From an uncultured Saprospiraceae bacterium (GTDB lineage Bacteria > Bacteroidota > Bacteroidia > Chitinophagales > Saprospiraceae), in contig CALLAE010000076.1 in NCBI GenBank assembly GCA_938002665.1, forward strand, positions 1 through 44,830: 44,830 nt of DNA, given 5' to 3'. Each line of letters starts with the position of its first letter. Position 1 is the stretch's first letter. The position numbers and the translations under genes are program-made. Below the pieces are notes generated by a model. That model saw nothing but the letters and a program-made list of their open reading frames with translations, ran no database searches and was not told the DNA's origin. Positions 18,077 through 27,619 of the stretch are shown here, one piece after another.

Positions 18077-19732
18077 ATGAAAAAGATATCCCTACTCTTA
18101 TTCCTCATCATATGCTTAAGCTCTTGCAAAGAGGAAAAAGCATCTACTGTCACAAGCAATAAAGAAAAGCTAAGTTTCTCAGAGAGTGAGACCATCAGTG
18201 GCGAGACTATAAAAGCTCATATGGCTGAACTTGCTTCAGATAGGTATGAAGGAAGAATGCCTTGCATGAAAGGTGGTAAAATGGCAGTACAGTATCTAGA
18301 AGATCAGGTCAAGAAAATGGGCTTAAAACCAGGTAACAAGGCCTCTTACCTACAAGATGTTCCTCTACTCACCTTAGAAGCTGACATAGAAGAAAAGATG
18401 TACATCAAGGGTGGCACGAAAGACCTCATCTGGAACAAAGGGACAGACTTTGTTCTGCATTCAGAAAGAAAAGAAGATAAAATCTCCTTGGATAATTCAG
18501 AGCTGGTTTTTTGCGGTTATGGCATTATAGATGAAAAGAAAGGCTGGAACGATTACGCTGGTATAGACATGAAAGGTAAGACCGCTGTCATCCTTATCAA
18601 TGATCCTGGCTATGGTGGTGATGATCCTGAATTTTTCAAAGGAGATATAATGACCTATTCCGGAAGATGGGATTATAAATATGACATGGCGGACAAAGCA
18701 GGCGCAGACGGCCTACTCATCATACATACCACCCCGACTGCAGGCTACCCTTGGTTTGTGGTAGAGAGTTCGTGGACAGGACCGCAACAAGGCTTATCTG
18801 GCATAGACAGGTCTAAGGATTGTAGTCTGAAGGGCTGGATACACTTGACAAAAGCCAGAGCACTTTTTGAGAATAGTGGATTAGATTTTACTGAGCAGAT
18901 GAAAGCTGCCCGCAAGCCTGGCTTCAAACCCGTCCCACTTAATGCAACAGTAAGTGCAGGTATAATGAATAGCTACAAAGAATGCATTTCGCAAAATGTC
19001 ATCGCCCATATACCGGGCTCCAAATATCCAGAAGAATATATCGTCTACACCGCCCACTGGGACCACATCGGTATCGGTAAGGTAGTCAATGGCGACTCTA
19101 TCTACAATGGAGCACTAGATAATGCCAGTGGAGTAGCTACTCTGCTTGCCATCGCCGAAGCCTTCCAAGAGCCTGAGAATAAACCCGAACGCAGTGTGGT
19201 CTTTCTCTTTGTAACAGCTGAAGAGCAAGGCCTACTAGGCTCAGAATATTATGTAGAAAATCCTACCTTCCCACTCTCCAAGACCGTCTGCAATCTTAAT
19301 ATGGATGGGGTTAATCCTGCTGGCCTAATGAAAGACCTGACCATCACTGGGAAAGGACATTCCAATATGGATGAATATGCTGAAGCGGCTGCCAAAGCAC
19401 AAGGCAGGTATGTCATGGCAGAACAAGAGCCAGAAAAAGGTTACTTCTTTCGTTCAGATCATTTCAACTTTGCTCGTAAAGGTGTTCCTGCACTCTATGC
19501 AGAAGGTGGCTATGACCATAAGGAAAAAGGCAAAGCTTACGCAAAAGAACTCAAGGATGAATTTGTAGCAACAAAATATCATGCACCTGCTGATGAATTT
19601 GATCCAGAGACCTGGGATATGGATGGCATGATACAAGATGGCAGCCTTTATCTAAAAATAGGTAAAACCTTAGCCAACTCTAGAGCTTGGCCGAGCTGGT
19701 ATGAAGACTCAGAATTTTCTCGTAAGCCCTAA
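18077..19732 (+). CDS. M28-family metallopeptidase lipoprotein
   Basis: 551 residues. The lipoprotein signal ends at ICLSSC. Residues about 125-260 look like an inserted PA domain (VFCGYGI, GKTAVILINDPG). The di-zinc M28 site follows as TAHWDHIG (H327), GALDNASG, FVTAEEQGLLGSEY, NLNMDG and FRSDHF. Such enzymes are aminopeptidases or carboxypeptidases in the periplasm. It is larger than, and different in layout from, the M28-PDZ protein encoded at 10183-11472. It lies 10 bp downstream of the DUF1028 gene and 9 bp upstream of the VOC gene, suggesting one transcript. Confidence 0.92.
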   Translation: MKKISLLLFLIICLSSCKEEKASTVTSNKEKLSFSESETISGETIKAHMAELASDRYEGRMPCMKGGKMAVQYLEDQVKKMGLKPGNKASYLQDVPLLTLEADIEEKMYIKGGTKDLIWNKGTDFVLHSERKEDKISLDNSELVFCGYGIIDEKKGWNDYAGIDMKGKTAVILINDPGYGGDDPEFFKGDIMTYSGRWDYKYDMADKAGADGLLIIHTTPTAGYPWFVVESSWTGPQQGLSGIDRSKDCSLKGWIHLTKARALFENSGLDFTEQMKAARKPGFKPVPLNATVSAGIMNSYKECISQNVIAHIPGSKYPEEYIVYTAHWDHIGIGKVVNGDSIYNGALDNASGVATLLAIAEAFQEPENKPERSVVFLFVTAEEQGLLGSEYYVENPTFPLSKTVCNLNMDGVNPAGLMKDLTITGKGHSNMDEYAEAAAKAQGRYVMAEQEPEKGYFFRSDHFNFARKGVPALYAEGGYDHKEKGKAYAKELKDEFVATKYHAPADEFDPETWDMDGMIQDGSLYLKIGKTLANSRAWPSWYEDSEFSRKP

Positions 19733-19741
19733 ATCTTATCT

Positions 19742-20164
19742 ATGAAAAAGATACCACCATTTCATGTTGCCATACCGGTACATGACATCCCACTAGCACG
19801 TGCTTTCTACAGAGATGTACTTGGTTGCCCTGAGGGTAGATCAGATGAAAAATGGGTAGATTTTGATCTCTATGGTCACCAGTTTGTCATTCATTACAAG
19901 CCTGCAACAGGAGCCATTATACATACCAATAAAGTAGATGGTCACGCAGTACCGGTTCCTCATTATGGTGTGGTACTAGAATGGGCGGACTGGGAAGAAC
20001 TGGTTGCTAGATTAAAAGCACATGGCCAAGAATTTGTCATAGAACCTTATATCCGTTTTGAAGGCCAAGCTGGTGAGCAGGCCACCATGTTTTTTCTAGA
20101 CCCTTGTGGCAATGCCCTAGAATTCAAAGCTTTCAAAGACCTCAGTCAAATGTTTGCCAAATAA
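19742..20164 (+). CDS. VOC-superfamily (glyoxalase/dioxygenase-like) protein
   Basis: 140 residues, cytoplasmic. It has the paired beta-alpha-beta-beta-beta modules of the vicinal oxygen chelate fold: [23 protein letters not shown] opens the first, and HYGVVLEW leads to a second that ends [15 protein letters not shown], with likely metal-ligand His and Glu in the usual places. The fold covers glyoxalases, dioxygenases and antibiotic-binding proteins, and the exact reaction cannot be told. It sits between an M28 gene and a quinone oxidoreductase gene, both within 10 bp. Confidence 0.88.
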   Translation: MKKIPPFHVAIPVHDIPLARAFYRDVLGCPEGRSDEKWVDFDLYGHQFVIHYKPATGAIIHTNKVDGHAVPVPHYGVVLEWADWEELVARLKAHGQEFVIEPYIRFEGQAGEQATMFFLDPCGNALEFKAFKDLSQMFAK

Positions 20165-20172
20165 CCTATACC

Positions 20173-21204
20173 ATGAAGACAATCTATCTCAAAAAGTACG
20201 GAGCTGCTGAAAAGGCATTCGAAATAAAAGACAGTGCCATCCCTACTCCTGCACCGAGTGAAGTGGTTATCAAGAACCACTGCTTTGGACTCAACTTTGC
20301 AGATGTGGTAGCCAGAAGAGGCCTCTACCCTGATGCCCCTAAGAATCCGGCAGTCTTAGGTTATGATGTAGCAGGTCATATATCAGCAATAGGTTCTGAG
20401 GTCCAAGGACTCAAGGTGGGTGATCGTGTGGCTGCTCTGACTAGATTTGGTGGTTATGCTGAATATTCTAAGACGATGTCAGAAGGTGTTGCGGTACTAC
20501 CAGCTTCTATTTCTTATGAGCTAGGGACGGCACTTGCGACCCAGGCTTGCACTGCCTATTACAGTGCTGTACATTGTATCAATCTGGTAGAAGGAGATAA
20601 GGTCCTCATACAAGCAGCTGCAGGAGGTGTAGGTAGTATCCTCACACAGATCGCTAAGCACAAGGGCTGTATCGTCTACGGCACTGCATCCTCCCGGAAG
20701 CAAGAGCTTATGAAAAATAATGGCGTCGACCATCCCATAGATTATACTACTGAAAATTTTGCTGAAGTTATCCATAAGCACTTGGGTGGCAATGAGCTAG
20801 ATGTGGTTTTTGATAGTATCGGGGGAAAGGCCTTTATGCAAGGCTGGAAACTCCTCAAGCCAGGTGGCGTAATGGTCAATTATGGTGCGGCTGCGCAGGT
20901 GGCTGGTAATAATAAGCTCAAAAGCTTGGGAGTGGTGGCTGGCTTTGGCATCTTCTCTCCCTTACAGTTACTTATGAGCTCTAAATCTATGGTCGCAGTG
21001 AATATGCTCCGCATAGCTGACCACAAGCCTAGCTTGTTTAAAAAGATTTTTGAAGGAGTGATGAGTATGGCTGAAGAGGGCATCATTCAGCCTATCCTAG
21101 ACAGCACCCATGATGCTAGCGAAATAGCTGCTGCTCATCAGCATCTAGAGAGCAGAAAGTCTGCAGGTAAAGTAGTGATGAAGTGGCAAGAGCTTTCTCT
21201 CTAA
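20173..21204 (+). CDS. Quinone oxidoreductase-type MDR dehydrogenase
   Basis: 343 residues from ATG 20173 (MKTIYLKKYGAAE). Longer frames would overlap the VOC gene and have no matching sequence. The N-terminal GroES-like half carries GLNFADVVARRGLYP and VLGYDVAGHI, and the Rossmann half carries AAAGGVGSILTQIAKHKG for NADPH. Structural zinc Cys residues are absent, as in the quinone oxidoreductase / VAT-1-like branch. Such enzymes reduce quinones or enones using NADPH. It meets the next reverse-strand gene with no base between the two stop codons. Confidence 0.92.
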   Translation: MKTIYLKKYGAAEKAFEIKDSAIPTPAPSEVVIKNHCFGLNFADVVARRGLYPDAPKNPAVLGYDVAGHISAIGSEVQGLKVGDRVAALTRFGGYAEYSKTMSEGVAVLPASISYELGTALATQACTAYYSAVHCINLVEGDKVLIQAAAGGVGSILTQIAKHKGCIVYGTASSRKQELMKNNGVDHPIDYTTENFAEVIHKHLGGNELDVVFDSIGGKAFMQGWKLLKPGGVMVNYGAAAQVAGNNKLKSLGVVAGFGIFSPLQLLMSSKSMVAVNMLRIADHKPSLFKKIFEGVMSMAEEGIIQPILDSTHDASEIAAAHQHLESRKSAGKVVMKWQELSL

Positions 21205-21714
21205 TTAGTAGTTTAGATAAGATTCTACTTCTTCTTTAGTAACATAAGGGTCATCTAGCTTATAAGCTTTGGCTTGACTGAATAAAGTATCCAGCAGTAC
21301 TTTTTTCTTACCAAGAAAGTTCAATTCTGCTTTTCTAACAGAGCTATCTTTCGCCAAGCTGTTCAGCCTGCCTTTTAGCTTTTCGATCCTCTGTTCATAT
21401 TCTCTCAACTCAGACTCCCAGCTCTTTTTCTTGTAATAAAATTGCTTGGTCAAAAACTTATACTCCTCTTTGGGAAGACTGATTTTCCTCTGCAACAGAC
21501 TATCTAGGCATAGAAACTCTAGCTTTGACAGATTATACACAAGACGCTGCTCCAGCTGATGTACATCATGCAAAGCAACAAGAGGAGCTATTAAGATATC
21601 ATAGATCGTATCTTGCTCAAGTTCCGCTTTAACTTCTGAAATCTCCAACCTCTCCTTCGAGCTACAACTTAACCCAAGTAGCAGCAATAAAAGACAACCA
21701 AAATTTTGAATCAT
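21205..21714 (-). CDS. Small coiled-coil lipoprotein, unknown function
   Basis: 169 residues. The lipoprotein signal ends at LLLGLSC. The mature protein is charged and helical, with a likely coiled coil around residues 100-150 (KKKSWESELREYEQRIEKL). No family is recognised. It follows the delta-60-repeat gene on the same strand after 42 bp and may be co-transcribed. Confidence 0.7.
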   Translation of the reverse strand: MIQNFGCLLLLLLGLSCSSKERLEISEVKAELEQDTIYDILIAPLVALHDVHQLEQRLVYNLSKLEFLCLDSLLQRKISLPKEEYKFLTKQFYYKKKSWESELREYEQRIEKLKGRLNSLAKDSSVRKAELNFLGKKKVLLDTLFSQAKAYKLDDPYVTKEEVESYLNY

Positions 21715-21756
21715 AGTATTTTTAATGGAGGGGATTATCCAATAAGTCTGAAGCTA

Positions 21757-23343
21757 TTACTTCAGCACGATTACTTTCTCATTGAAAACAGAAGCGCCAT
21801 TAGCGTTTCTGACTTTTACAAAATAAGTTCCAGCGGCTAAGGTATTGTGACTAAGGCTGATTCTGTCTTTATCACTAAGACTAGCAATATAGTCTGTAGA
21901 TACAAGCCGTCCTTGGAGGTCAAAGAGCAAGACCTTAACGTCATCCATTTGGTCTCCAGAGTAACTTAAGCCGACTTGATCGCTAGTAGGATTTGGCGTG
22001 ATGGTGAAATTACTATGAGGATTGTTTATAGATCTCTTATCCCAAAGCATATCTCCATCAAATTTCGTAAGATAATAGGGTAAAGGAGCTACAGTATCAC
22101 TGTTTGGAAAATGGAGAATAAAAATATTATCGTCATCATCCATAACCACTTCAGCAATCCTGCCATCATCAAGAACATCTAAGGGCAGATATCCTGCTTC
22201 TGCAAAACTAGTATCTATGTGCCCGTTCTGATCAAATTTTAAAAATCGATAATTCTCCCCATCATGCTGCTGGGTAGACTCATTAAAGTCGTACATCACA
22301 TTAATGCATATGACTTCATCTGAGGGACCTACTTGAAACCACCAATAGTTAGACTCATAACAATCATCAGCTTTATTTCGCAATCTGCCATTGTCTCCAT
22401 AACCCACTAGTGGTTCTCCGTTTTTATCCAATACAATTGCATCTGCCTCAAAATTTAAACAGCTGTCTGATAAAATCTTATATCCTTCTACAAGATAACC
22501 ATCCCTAAATCCTTGTACTTCCCAAATAATATTGTAATCCTCAAATTCGATAAGGCCATCTACACCAAAGCTTCTATCAACGACACCTGACTCGTCATAC
22601 TTTATTAATTTTTGAAAATTAACTTCAGATGAATCTCTTTCCTCAGCAGTATAGAATATAGCCAAGAGGGAATTATCAGATGATTCAAAAAGAAAATTAT
22701 AGAGGAAATAAAAATTTAAGCTAGGGATGGTATCCTGATCAAATAAAAAAGATGAAAAGCCATTATCGCCAAAATCATAGTCCAGATCCCCTTGCGCGGT
22801 ATATCTTTTTAAGCCTTCCATATTAAGTTTTACAAATCTATTCTGTTCATCTATTAAAAATCTGCGATTGTAATAGAAATAATCAATAATGGATTCATAA
22901 GGAGATAAGTCATCAAATTGCTTTTCTAGATTCCATTCTAAATCATAAAAAGTATAAAGAGTAGAAAACCCCTCTGTCAGAGTATCTGGTGTAATGTTTG
23001 TAGTGATGATCTTTCCATTTTCGCAATAATAACTAAACCAGTTATTTGAAAAAAAATCAAACTGTTTTTCTCTTCCCCAGTCCATTAGCCTCCCTGACTT
23101 AGTCAATCTTCGAATCCCATTTTCCCTCAGGTTATTCTCTAATGGAATATCGTACGAAAAATAAATTCTCCCGAATCTATCAAAAGAGATATTTCTCATC
23201 GTGGCATTGATACTATCTGATACGACGAGCTTAGTAGTACCATCTAGACCAAATGACTGGTCTATGTAGTCGCTCTGACAAAAAAGAAAAAATGGCAGAA
23301 ATAGCAAAGAGATAAAGCCAAAAAAAGAAGCAAATGAGGGCAT
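21757..23343 (-). CDS. Secreted delta-60-repeat (DUF5122-like) protein with T9SS type A sorting domain
   Basis: 528 residues. A signal peptide (about 1-22, FLFCQ) precedes a propeller-like body with repeated D-x-SFG-x-DG or GDNG motifs (DQSFGLDGTTKL, DYDFGDNGFSSF, DRSFGVDGLIEF, VGYGDNGRLRN, DTSFAEAGYLPL), matching the delta-60 repeat type. The last 80 or so residues are a T9SS type A domain (FTITPNPTSDQVGLSYSG then AAGTYFVKVRNANG). It is exported through the outer membrane and either anchored or released. Its role is unknown. Confidence 0.88.
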   Translation of the reverse strand: MPSFASFFGFISLLFLPFFLFCQSDYIDQSFGLDGTTKLVVSDSINATMRNISFDRFGRIYFSYDIPLENNLRENGIRRLTKSGRLMDWGREKQFDFFSNNWFSYYCENGKIITTNITPDTLTEGFSTLYTFYDLEWNLEKQFDDLSPYESIIDYFYYNRRFLIDEQNRFVKLNMEGLKRYTAQGDLDYDFGDNGFSSFLFDQDTIPSLNFYFLYNFLFESSDNSLLAIFYTAEERDSSEVNFQKLIKYDESGVVDRSFGVDGLIEFEDYNIIWEVQGFRDGYLVEGYKILSDSCLNFEADAIVLDKNGEPLVGYGDNGRLRNKADDCYESNYWWFQVGPSDEVICINVMYDFNESTQQHDGENYRFLKFDQNGHIDTSFAEAGYLPLDVLDDGRIAEVVMDDDDNIFILHFPNSDTVAPLPYYLTKFDGDMLWDKRSINNPHSNFTITPNPTSDQVGLSYSGDQMDDVKVLLFDLQGRLVSTDYIASLSDKDRISLSHNTLAAGTYFVKVRNANGASVFNEKVIVLK

Positions 23344-23519
23344 ACCTTATGATTTTGTAGACTTATGCAAGATCAAGAGGCTAGAATGAGGTGTTATAAA
23401 TATACGAAAAACGGCTTATTGTAGGTCACGATATCTCTCGTATCGCCCACTTCTTGTATATTGTGGGTGCTTAAGAAAACGTAATCCTTAAGAAAATCAA
23501 ATTAACAAGAAATAGTATT

Positions 23520-24098
23520 ATGAGACTTTCTATTGTATGTCTAGCACTTGCCTTCCTCTTCATCTCAGCTTGTAAAGAAGCACCTGAAAGACCAGGCGCT
23601 ATATTAGATGAGAATTATGAGCCTATAGTCCCTACAAATACAAATACACCTGATCGAAATGCACCTAATGCAGCAGGTGAGCCAGCTCAGAATGCCGCTG
23701 GTGTATGGCATTATACCTGTACTAATGGTTGTGCTGGAGGAGCAGGATCTGCTTTACCTTGTGCAAGTTGTGGTACTACGCTGGTACATAATACTGTCTA
23801 TCATAATAACAACGGTACTACTGCACCTACAGGTACCGTCAACCCTTCCGCTACTCTCAATCCCACCGTAGCAGGAAGCAATACTAATAAAGGAAGTATT
23901 ACCAATCCCATAATACAAGGTATAGATCCTCCTGCTGGAGCACCTATGACACCTCCTAAAACACCTGAGCCAGCTCAGAATGCTGCTGGTGTATGGCATT
24001 ATACCTGCAGCGCAGGATGTGCAGGAGGTGCAGGCTCAGCAGTTGCTTGCGCAAGCTGTGGTGCTACCCTAGTCCACAATACAGCTTATCACAACTAG
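23520..24098 (+). CDS. Lipoprotein with two copies of a Cys/His-rich WHYTC domain
   Basis: 192 residues. The lipoprotein signal ends at FLFISAC. After a Pro/Asn-rich linker comes a 43-residue domain at 54-96 and a second at 150-192, 37 of 43 residues identical. Each has WHYTC-x2-GC-AGGAGSA-x2-CASCG-x-TLVHN-x2-YHN, that is four Cys in a CxxxC...CxxC arrangement plus His residues, which suggests a zinc-ribbon or other metal site. The 53-residue stretch between the copies is Thr/Asn/Pro-rich. No named family is recognised. A 176-bp gap precedes the gene, so it has its own promoter. The chain ends exactly at the end of the second domain. Confidence 0.8.
   Translation: MRLSIVCLALAFLFISACKEAPERPGAILDENYEPIVPTNTNTPDRNAPNAAGEPAQNAAGVWHYTCTNGCAGGAGSALPCASCGTTLVHNTVYHNNNGTTAPTGTVNPSATLNPTVAGSNTNKGSITNPIIQGIDPPAGAPMTPPKTPEPAQNAAGVWHYTCSAGCAGGAGSAVACASCGATLVHNTAYHN
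23679..24095 (+). repeat. Direct repeat encoding the duplicated WHYTC domain
   Basis: Two 129-bp copies, 23679-23807 and 23967-24095, are separated by 159 bp of linker. The first 41 bases of the copies differ at a single third-codon position, so the duplication is recent or kept alike by gene conversion. Confidence 0.85.
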
Positions 24099-24263
24099 TA
24101 GTTTATAACTAGTAGTTCTCGATAGTATACAGTTGTTCGTCTAATTTTTATGTGATTCTTAACTTAGGTTAAGCATAATCAGTCTAGACCTTTATAATTT
24201 TACATTTAGTTGAACATTTTGATTCTGAGGTGTTCTGTATTTATTTGTAGACTTAATCAATGT

Positions 24264-26642
24264 ATGAAATACCTTCTAACGACTACCCTCCTACTCTTAT
24301 CCCTGTCTGTTACTATAGCCCAGAATAAAGCAGAAAGATCCACACTGAGTGGATATATTAAAGATGCCAGCAATGGTGAAACTCTGATAGGAGCGACCGC
24401 TTTTATTAAAGAAAATGCTGCAGGAGCAACCAGTAATGAATATGGCTACTATTCTATTTCTGTACCGCCTGGACAGTATACAGTAGAGTTTGCTTACTTG
24501 GGATTCAATTCTGAAGCGATGCAGGTGGACCTTAGCCAAGACAAAAAGCTTGACATAGAACTGTCAGAAGAAGCGGCACAAATAGAGGAGGTCGTCATAA
24601 CAGCAGAACCAGAAGATGAAAATGTCACTCAAGTAGAGATGTCTGTCAATAAACTGGACATAGGCGTTATCAAGAAAATGCCCTCGCTCTTAGGAGAGGT
24701 AGAAATAATCAGAAGCATACAACTCCTTCCTGGTGTCACGACAGTGGGGGAAGGGGCTACAGGCTTCAATGTGAGAGGAGGTGCCATAGATCAGAATCTA
24801 GTATTACTAGATGAAGCACCTGTATTCAATTCTTCCCACCTCTTCGGTTTCTTTTCTGTATTCAACCCCGACGCCGTAAAAGATGTCAAGCTTATCAAAG
24901 GAGGTATCCCTTCACGATATGGAGGCCGTCTGGCTTCTATACTAGATGTCAGAATGAAGGAAGGTAATAACAAGTCCCTCTCAGTAGATGGTGGTATAGG
25001 ACTTATCTTCAGTAGGTTATCAGTGGAGGCGCCTATCGTCAAGGATAAATCATCTTTTATCATAGCTGGCAGAAGGTCCTATATAGATGTCCTGGCAAAA
25101 CCTTTCTTGGATGATGACCTAGGTGATACGGGACTGAGTTTTTATGATCTGACAATGAAGACTAATTACAAGTTCAGTGACAAGGATAGAATCTTCTTAT
25201 CTGGCTACTTAGGTAGAGATAACTTCTCTTTTGGAGCAGCAGCTGGATTTAACTGGGGAAATCAGACAGGCACACTTAGATGGAACCACTTGTTCAGTGA
25301 CAGACTCTTTTCAAACTTCACAGTTTACTACAGTGACTATGATTACCAGATTAGTTTTGGTGACGATGCTGTGGACAGATTTGACTGGGATGCCAGCATT
25401 ATCAATTATAGTGCTAAGCCAGAATTCACCTATTTTCTCAATCCCCAAAATCTTATAAAATTCGGAGGACAGTTTATCATCTATACTTTCCTTCCTGGAA
25501 ATGCAGTAGGTGTTTCAGAAGGTATCTCTACCGACATCAGTCTTCCTAAAAAATATGCGATGGAAAGCGCTTTGTTTATCGAAAACGAACAAGACTTTAC
25601 AGATAGACTATCCATCAACTATGGACTGAGATGGTCTTATTTTAACTACACTGGGGAAGGTACGGCTTATACTTATGGAGAGTCAGAATTAGGTAAAAGA
25701 AGACCCGTCATTTCTACAGAATTTTTTGATCAGTGGGAATCCATTAAAACTTACTCTAACTGGGAACCAAGAGCCTCTGTAAAGTATCAACTCAATGAAA
25801 GCAGTTCTGTCAAGGCCAGCTACAACCGTATGGCACAGTACATACAACTAGTCTCTAATACGACCGCTTCTACGCCTGTAGATGTATGGACACCTGCAAG
25901 TAACAACGTCCAGCCTTTACTTGCTGACCAAGTGGCGCTAGGCTATTTTAAAAACCTAAAGGATAACGCTTACGAACTGAGTGGAGAGGTCTATTACAAA
26001 GCAGTCCAGAACACCGTGGACTATATAGATGGCGCTGACCTCTTGCTAAATCCTGCTATAGAAGGAGATCTGATAGAAGGAGAAAATAGAGCCTATGGCC
26101 TGGAATTTATGGCTAAGAAAAACAAAGGCGCTGTAACAGGTTGGCTCAGCTATACACTGGCTAGAACAGAAAATAAGGTACCTGGAGTCGCAAAGAACGA
26201 CTGGTACCCTACCCGTTATGACCAGACTCACAATCTGAGTTTGACAGGATTCTATGAGCTGAGTCCTAAATGGAGTTTCTCAGCTAATTTTGCTTACATC
26301 ACAGGAACTCCCACCACTTTCCCTACTTCTAGATACGAGCAACAAGGATATGTCGTCCCGCATAATGCTAATGACACAAGAAACAATGTAAGGATTCCGG
26401 CTTACCATAGATTAGACCTAGGAGCTACCAGAAAAGGTAAAGTTGTCCCCGGTAGAAAATGGAAAGGAGAGTGGGTCTTTTCTATCTACAATGTCTACAG
26501 TAGAAGAAATGCCTTCTCTATTTTCTTTGCGCCAGAAGAAGGAAGATTACCTGCTGGAGAACCGGTGACTACAAACGCCATCAGACTCTCAGTAGTCGGT
26601 AATTTCATTCCTTCCATTTCTTACAATTTTAAGTTTAACTAA
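24264..26642 (+). CDS. TonB-dependent outer-membrane receptor with N-terminal carboxypeptidase-like domain
   Basis: 792 residues from ATG 24264, preferred over TTG 24210 because it starts on a signal peptide (MKYLLTTTLLLLSLSVTIAQ). Next come a CarboxypepD_reg-like domain (about 27-110, STLSGYIKDASNGETLIGAT), a plug (about 120-240, with GFNVRGGAIDQNLVLLDEAP and IKGGIPSRYGGRLASILDV) and a 22-strand-type barrel. It takes up an unknown ligand using TonB energy. The gene is followed after 18 bp by a DUF4249 lipoprotein, a pairing seen often in Bacteroidota. Confidence 0.92.
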   Translation: MKYLLTTTLLLLSLSVTIAQNKAERSTLSGYIKDASNGETLIGATAFIKENAAGATSNEYGYYSISVPPGQYTVEFAYLGFNSEAMQVDLSQDKKLDIELSEEAAQIEEVVITAEPEDENVTQVEMSVNKLDIGVIKKMPSLLGEVEIIRSIQLLPGVTTVGEGATGFNVRGGAIDQNLVLLDEAPVFNSSHLFGFFSVFNPDAVKDVKLIKGGIPSRYGGRLASILDVRMKEGNNKSLSVDGGIGLIFSRLSVEAPIVKDKSSFIIAGRRSYIDVLAKPFLDDDLGDTGLSFYDLTMKTNYKFSDKDRIFLSGYLGRDNFSFGAAAGFNWGNQTGTLRWNHLFSDRLFSNFTVYYSDYDYQISFGDDAVDRFDWDASIINYSAKPEFTYFLNPQNLIKFGGQFIIYTFLPGNAVGVSEGISTDISLPKKYAMESALFIENEQDFTDRLSINYGLRWSYFNYTGEGTAYTYGESELGKRRPVISTEFFDQWESIKTYSNWEPRASVKYQLNESSSVKASYNRMAQYIQLVSNTTASTPVDVWTPASNNVQPLLADQVALGYFKNLKDNAYELSGEVYYKAVQNTVDYIDGADLLLNPAIEGDLIEGENRAYGLEFMAKKNKGAVTGWLSYTLARTENKVPGVAKNDWYPTRYDQTHNLSLTGFYELSPKWSFSANFAYITGTPTTFPTSRYEQQGYVVPHNANDTRNNVRIPAYHRLDLGATRKGKVVPGRKWKGEWVFSIYNVYSRRNAFSIFFAPEEGRLPAGEPVTTNAIRLSVVGNFIPSISYNFKFN

Positions 26643-26660
26643 GTACAGACCTCCACAGCT

Positions 26661-27545
26661 ATGAAAAATATATTATACCTCAGCGTCATATTATTTTTTC
26701 TCTTTACAGCTTGCGAAGACCCTATAGATGTAAATCTAGATGAAGCTCCAGCTCTTCTTGTCGTCGACGCGTGGCTCAATGACATCGAGGACCGAGATCA
26801 AGTTATAAAGCTTAATTACTCTCACTCCTATTTCGATTCTTTAGAATATGTAAGTCCAGATGCAGCTATAGTAACAGTGACAACTGGTGATGGTACAGTC
26901 TATGACTTTCAGAAGACAGGTGATGATGGTACCTTCAGTATGCCCGCTACGGCAGAATGGCTACAAGAACCTGTAGGGCAAAGCTATACACTGAATATAG
27001 AAATAGGAGAAGATAGCTATACCGCTACCACAGAAAAGTATAGGGTGCCGCAAATAGATTCTATCAAGCAAGAAGAACGAATCGGAGAAGTATTTACTGA
27101 TGACGGTATCTATTGTAATTTCTTTGCGACAGATCTGCCTGGACTAGGAGATACTTACTGGGTGAAAACTTACAAAAATGGGGAGTATCTCAATAGAGCC
27201 TCAGAAATCAATATTGCCTTTGATGCGGGCTTCAATGCAGGAGGAGAGGTAGATAATCTGGTTTTTATACAACCGATTCAAGAACTTAATAATCCGGTAG
27301 ATGAAAATTTTGCTCCTATACCTTATGAGCCTGGAGATGAGATAAGAGTGGAGCTCCACTCTATTTCTAATGCTGCTTTCTTCTATATGGAAGTGCTAAG
27401 AGATCAATTACTGAATAGTAGCAACAGCATTTTTGCAGAGCCACAAGCCAATACAACTGGAAATATAAGTAGTAGCAATGGAGAAGTGGTGCTTGGTTTC
27501 TTTAACGTAGCTAGTGTGGCGAGCATGACCGAGACTATTAGATAA
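26661..27545 (+). CDS. DUF4249-family lipoprotein, partner of the TonB-dependent receptor
   Basis: 294 residues. The lipoprotein signal ends at LFTAC and is followed by EDPIDVNLDEAPALLVVDAW, the usual opening of DUF4249. Beta-rich segments follow and there is no enzymatic motif. By analogy with SusD-like partners it is likely a surface-exposed or periplasmic subunit of the receptor encoded just upstream, but this is inference. The ligand is unknown. Confidence 0.85.
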   Translation: MKNILYLSVILFFLFTACEDPIDVNLDEAPALLVVDAWLNDIEDRDQVIKLNYSHSYFDSLEYVSPDAAIVTVTTGDGTVYDFQKTGDDGTFSMPATAEWLQEPVGQSYTLNIEIGEDSYTATTEKYRVPQIDSIKQEERIGEVFTDDGIYCNFFATDLPGLGDTYWVKTYKNGEYLNRASEINIAFDAGFNAGGEVDNLVFIQPIQELNNPVDENFAPIPYEPGDEIRVELHSISNAAFFYMEVLRDQLLNSSNSIFAEPQANTTGNISSSNGEVVLGFFNVASVASMTETIR

Positions 27546-27619
27546 TTATTAGCTGCTTATATATTAGTTATCAGCTTAGCCGAACTCGAAAACTAGCTAT
27601 TATCTGACAACAACAGCAT

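Noticed and set aside
27549-27577. Hairpin between the DUF4249 and SET genes as a terminator
   Set aside because: Only a 5-7 bp imperfect stem with a long AT-rich loop and no T-tract.
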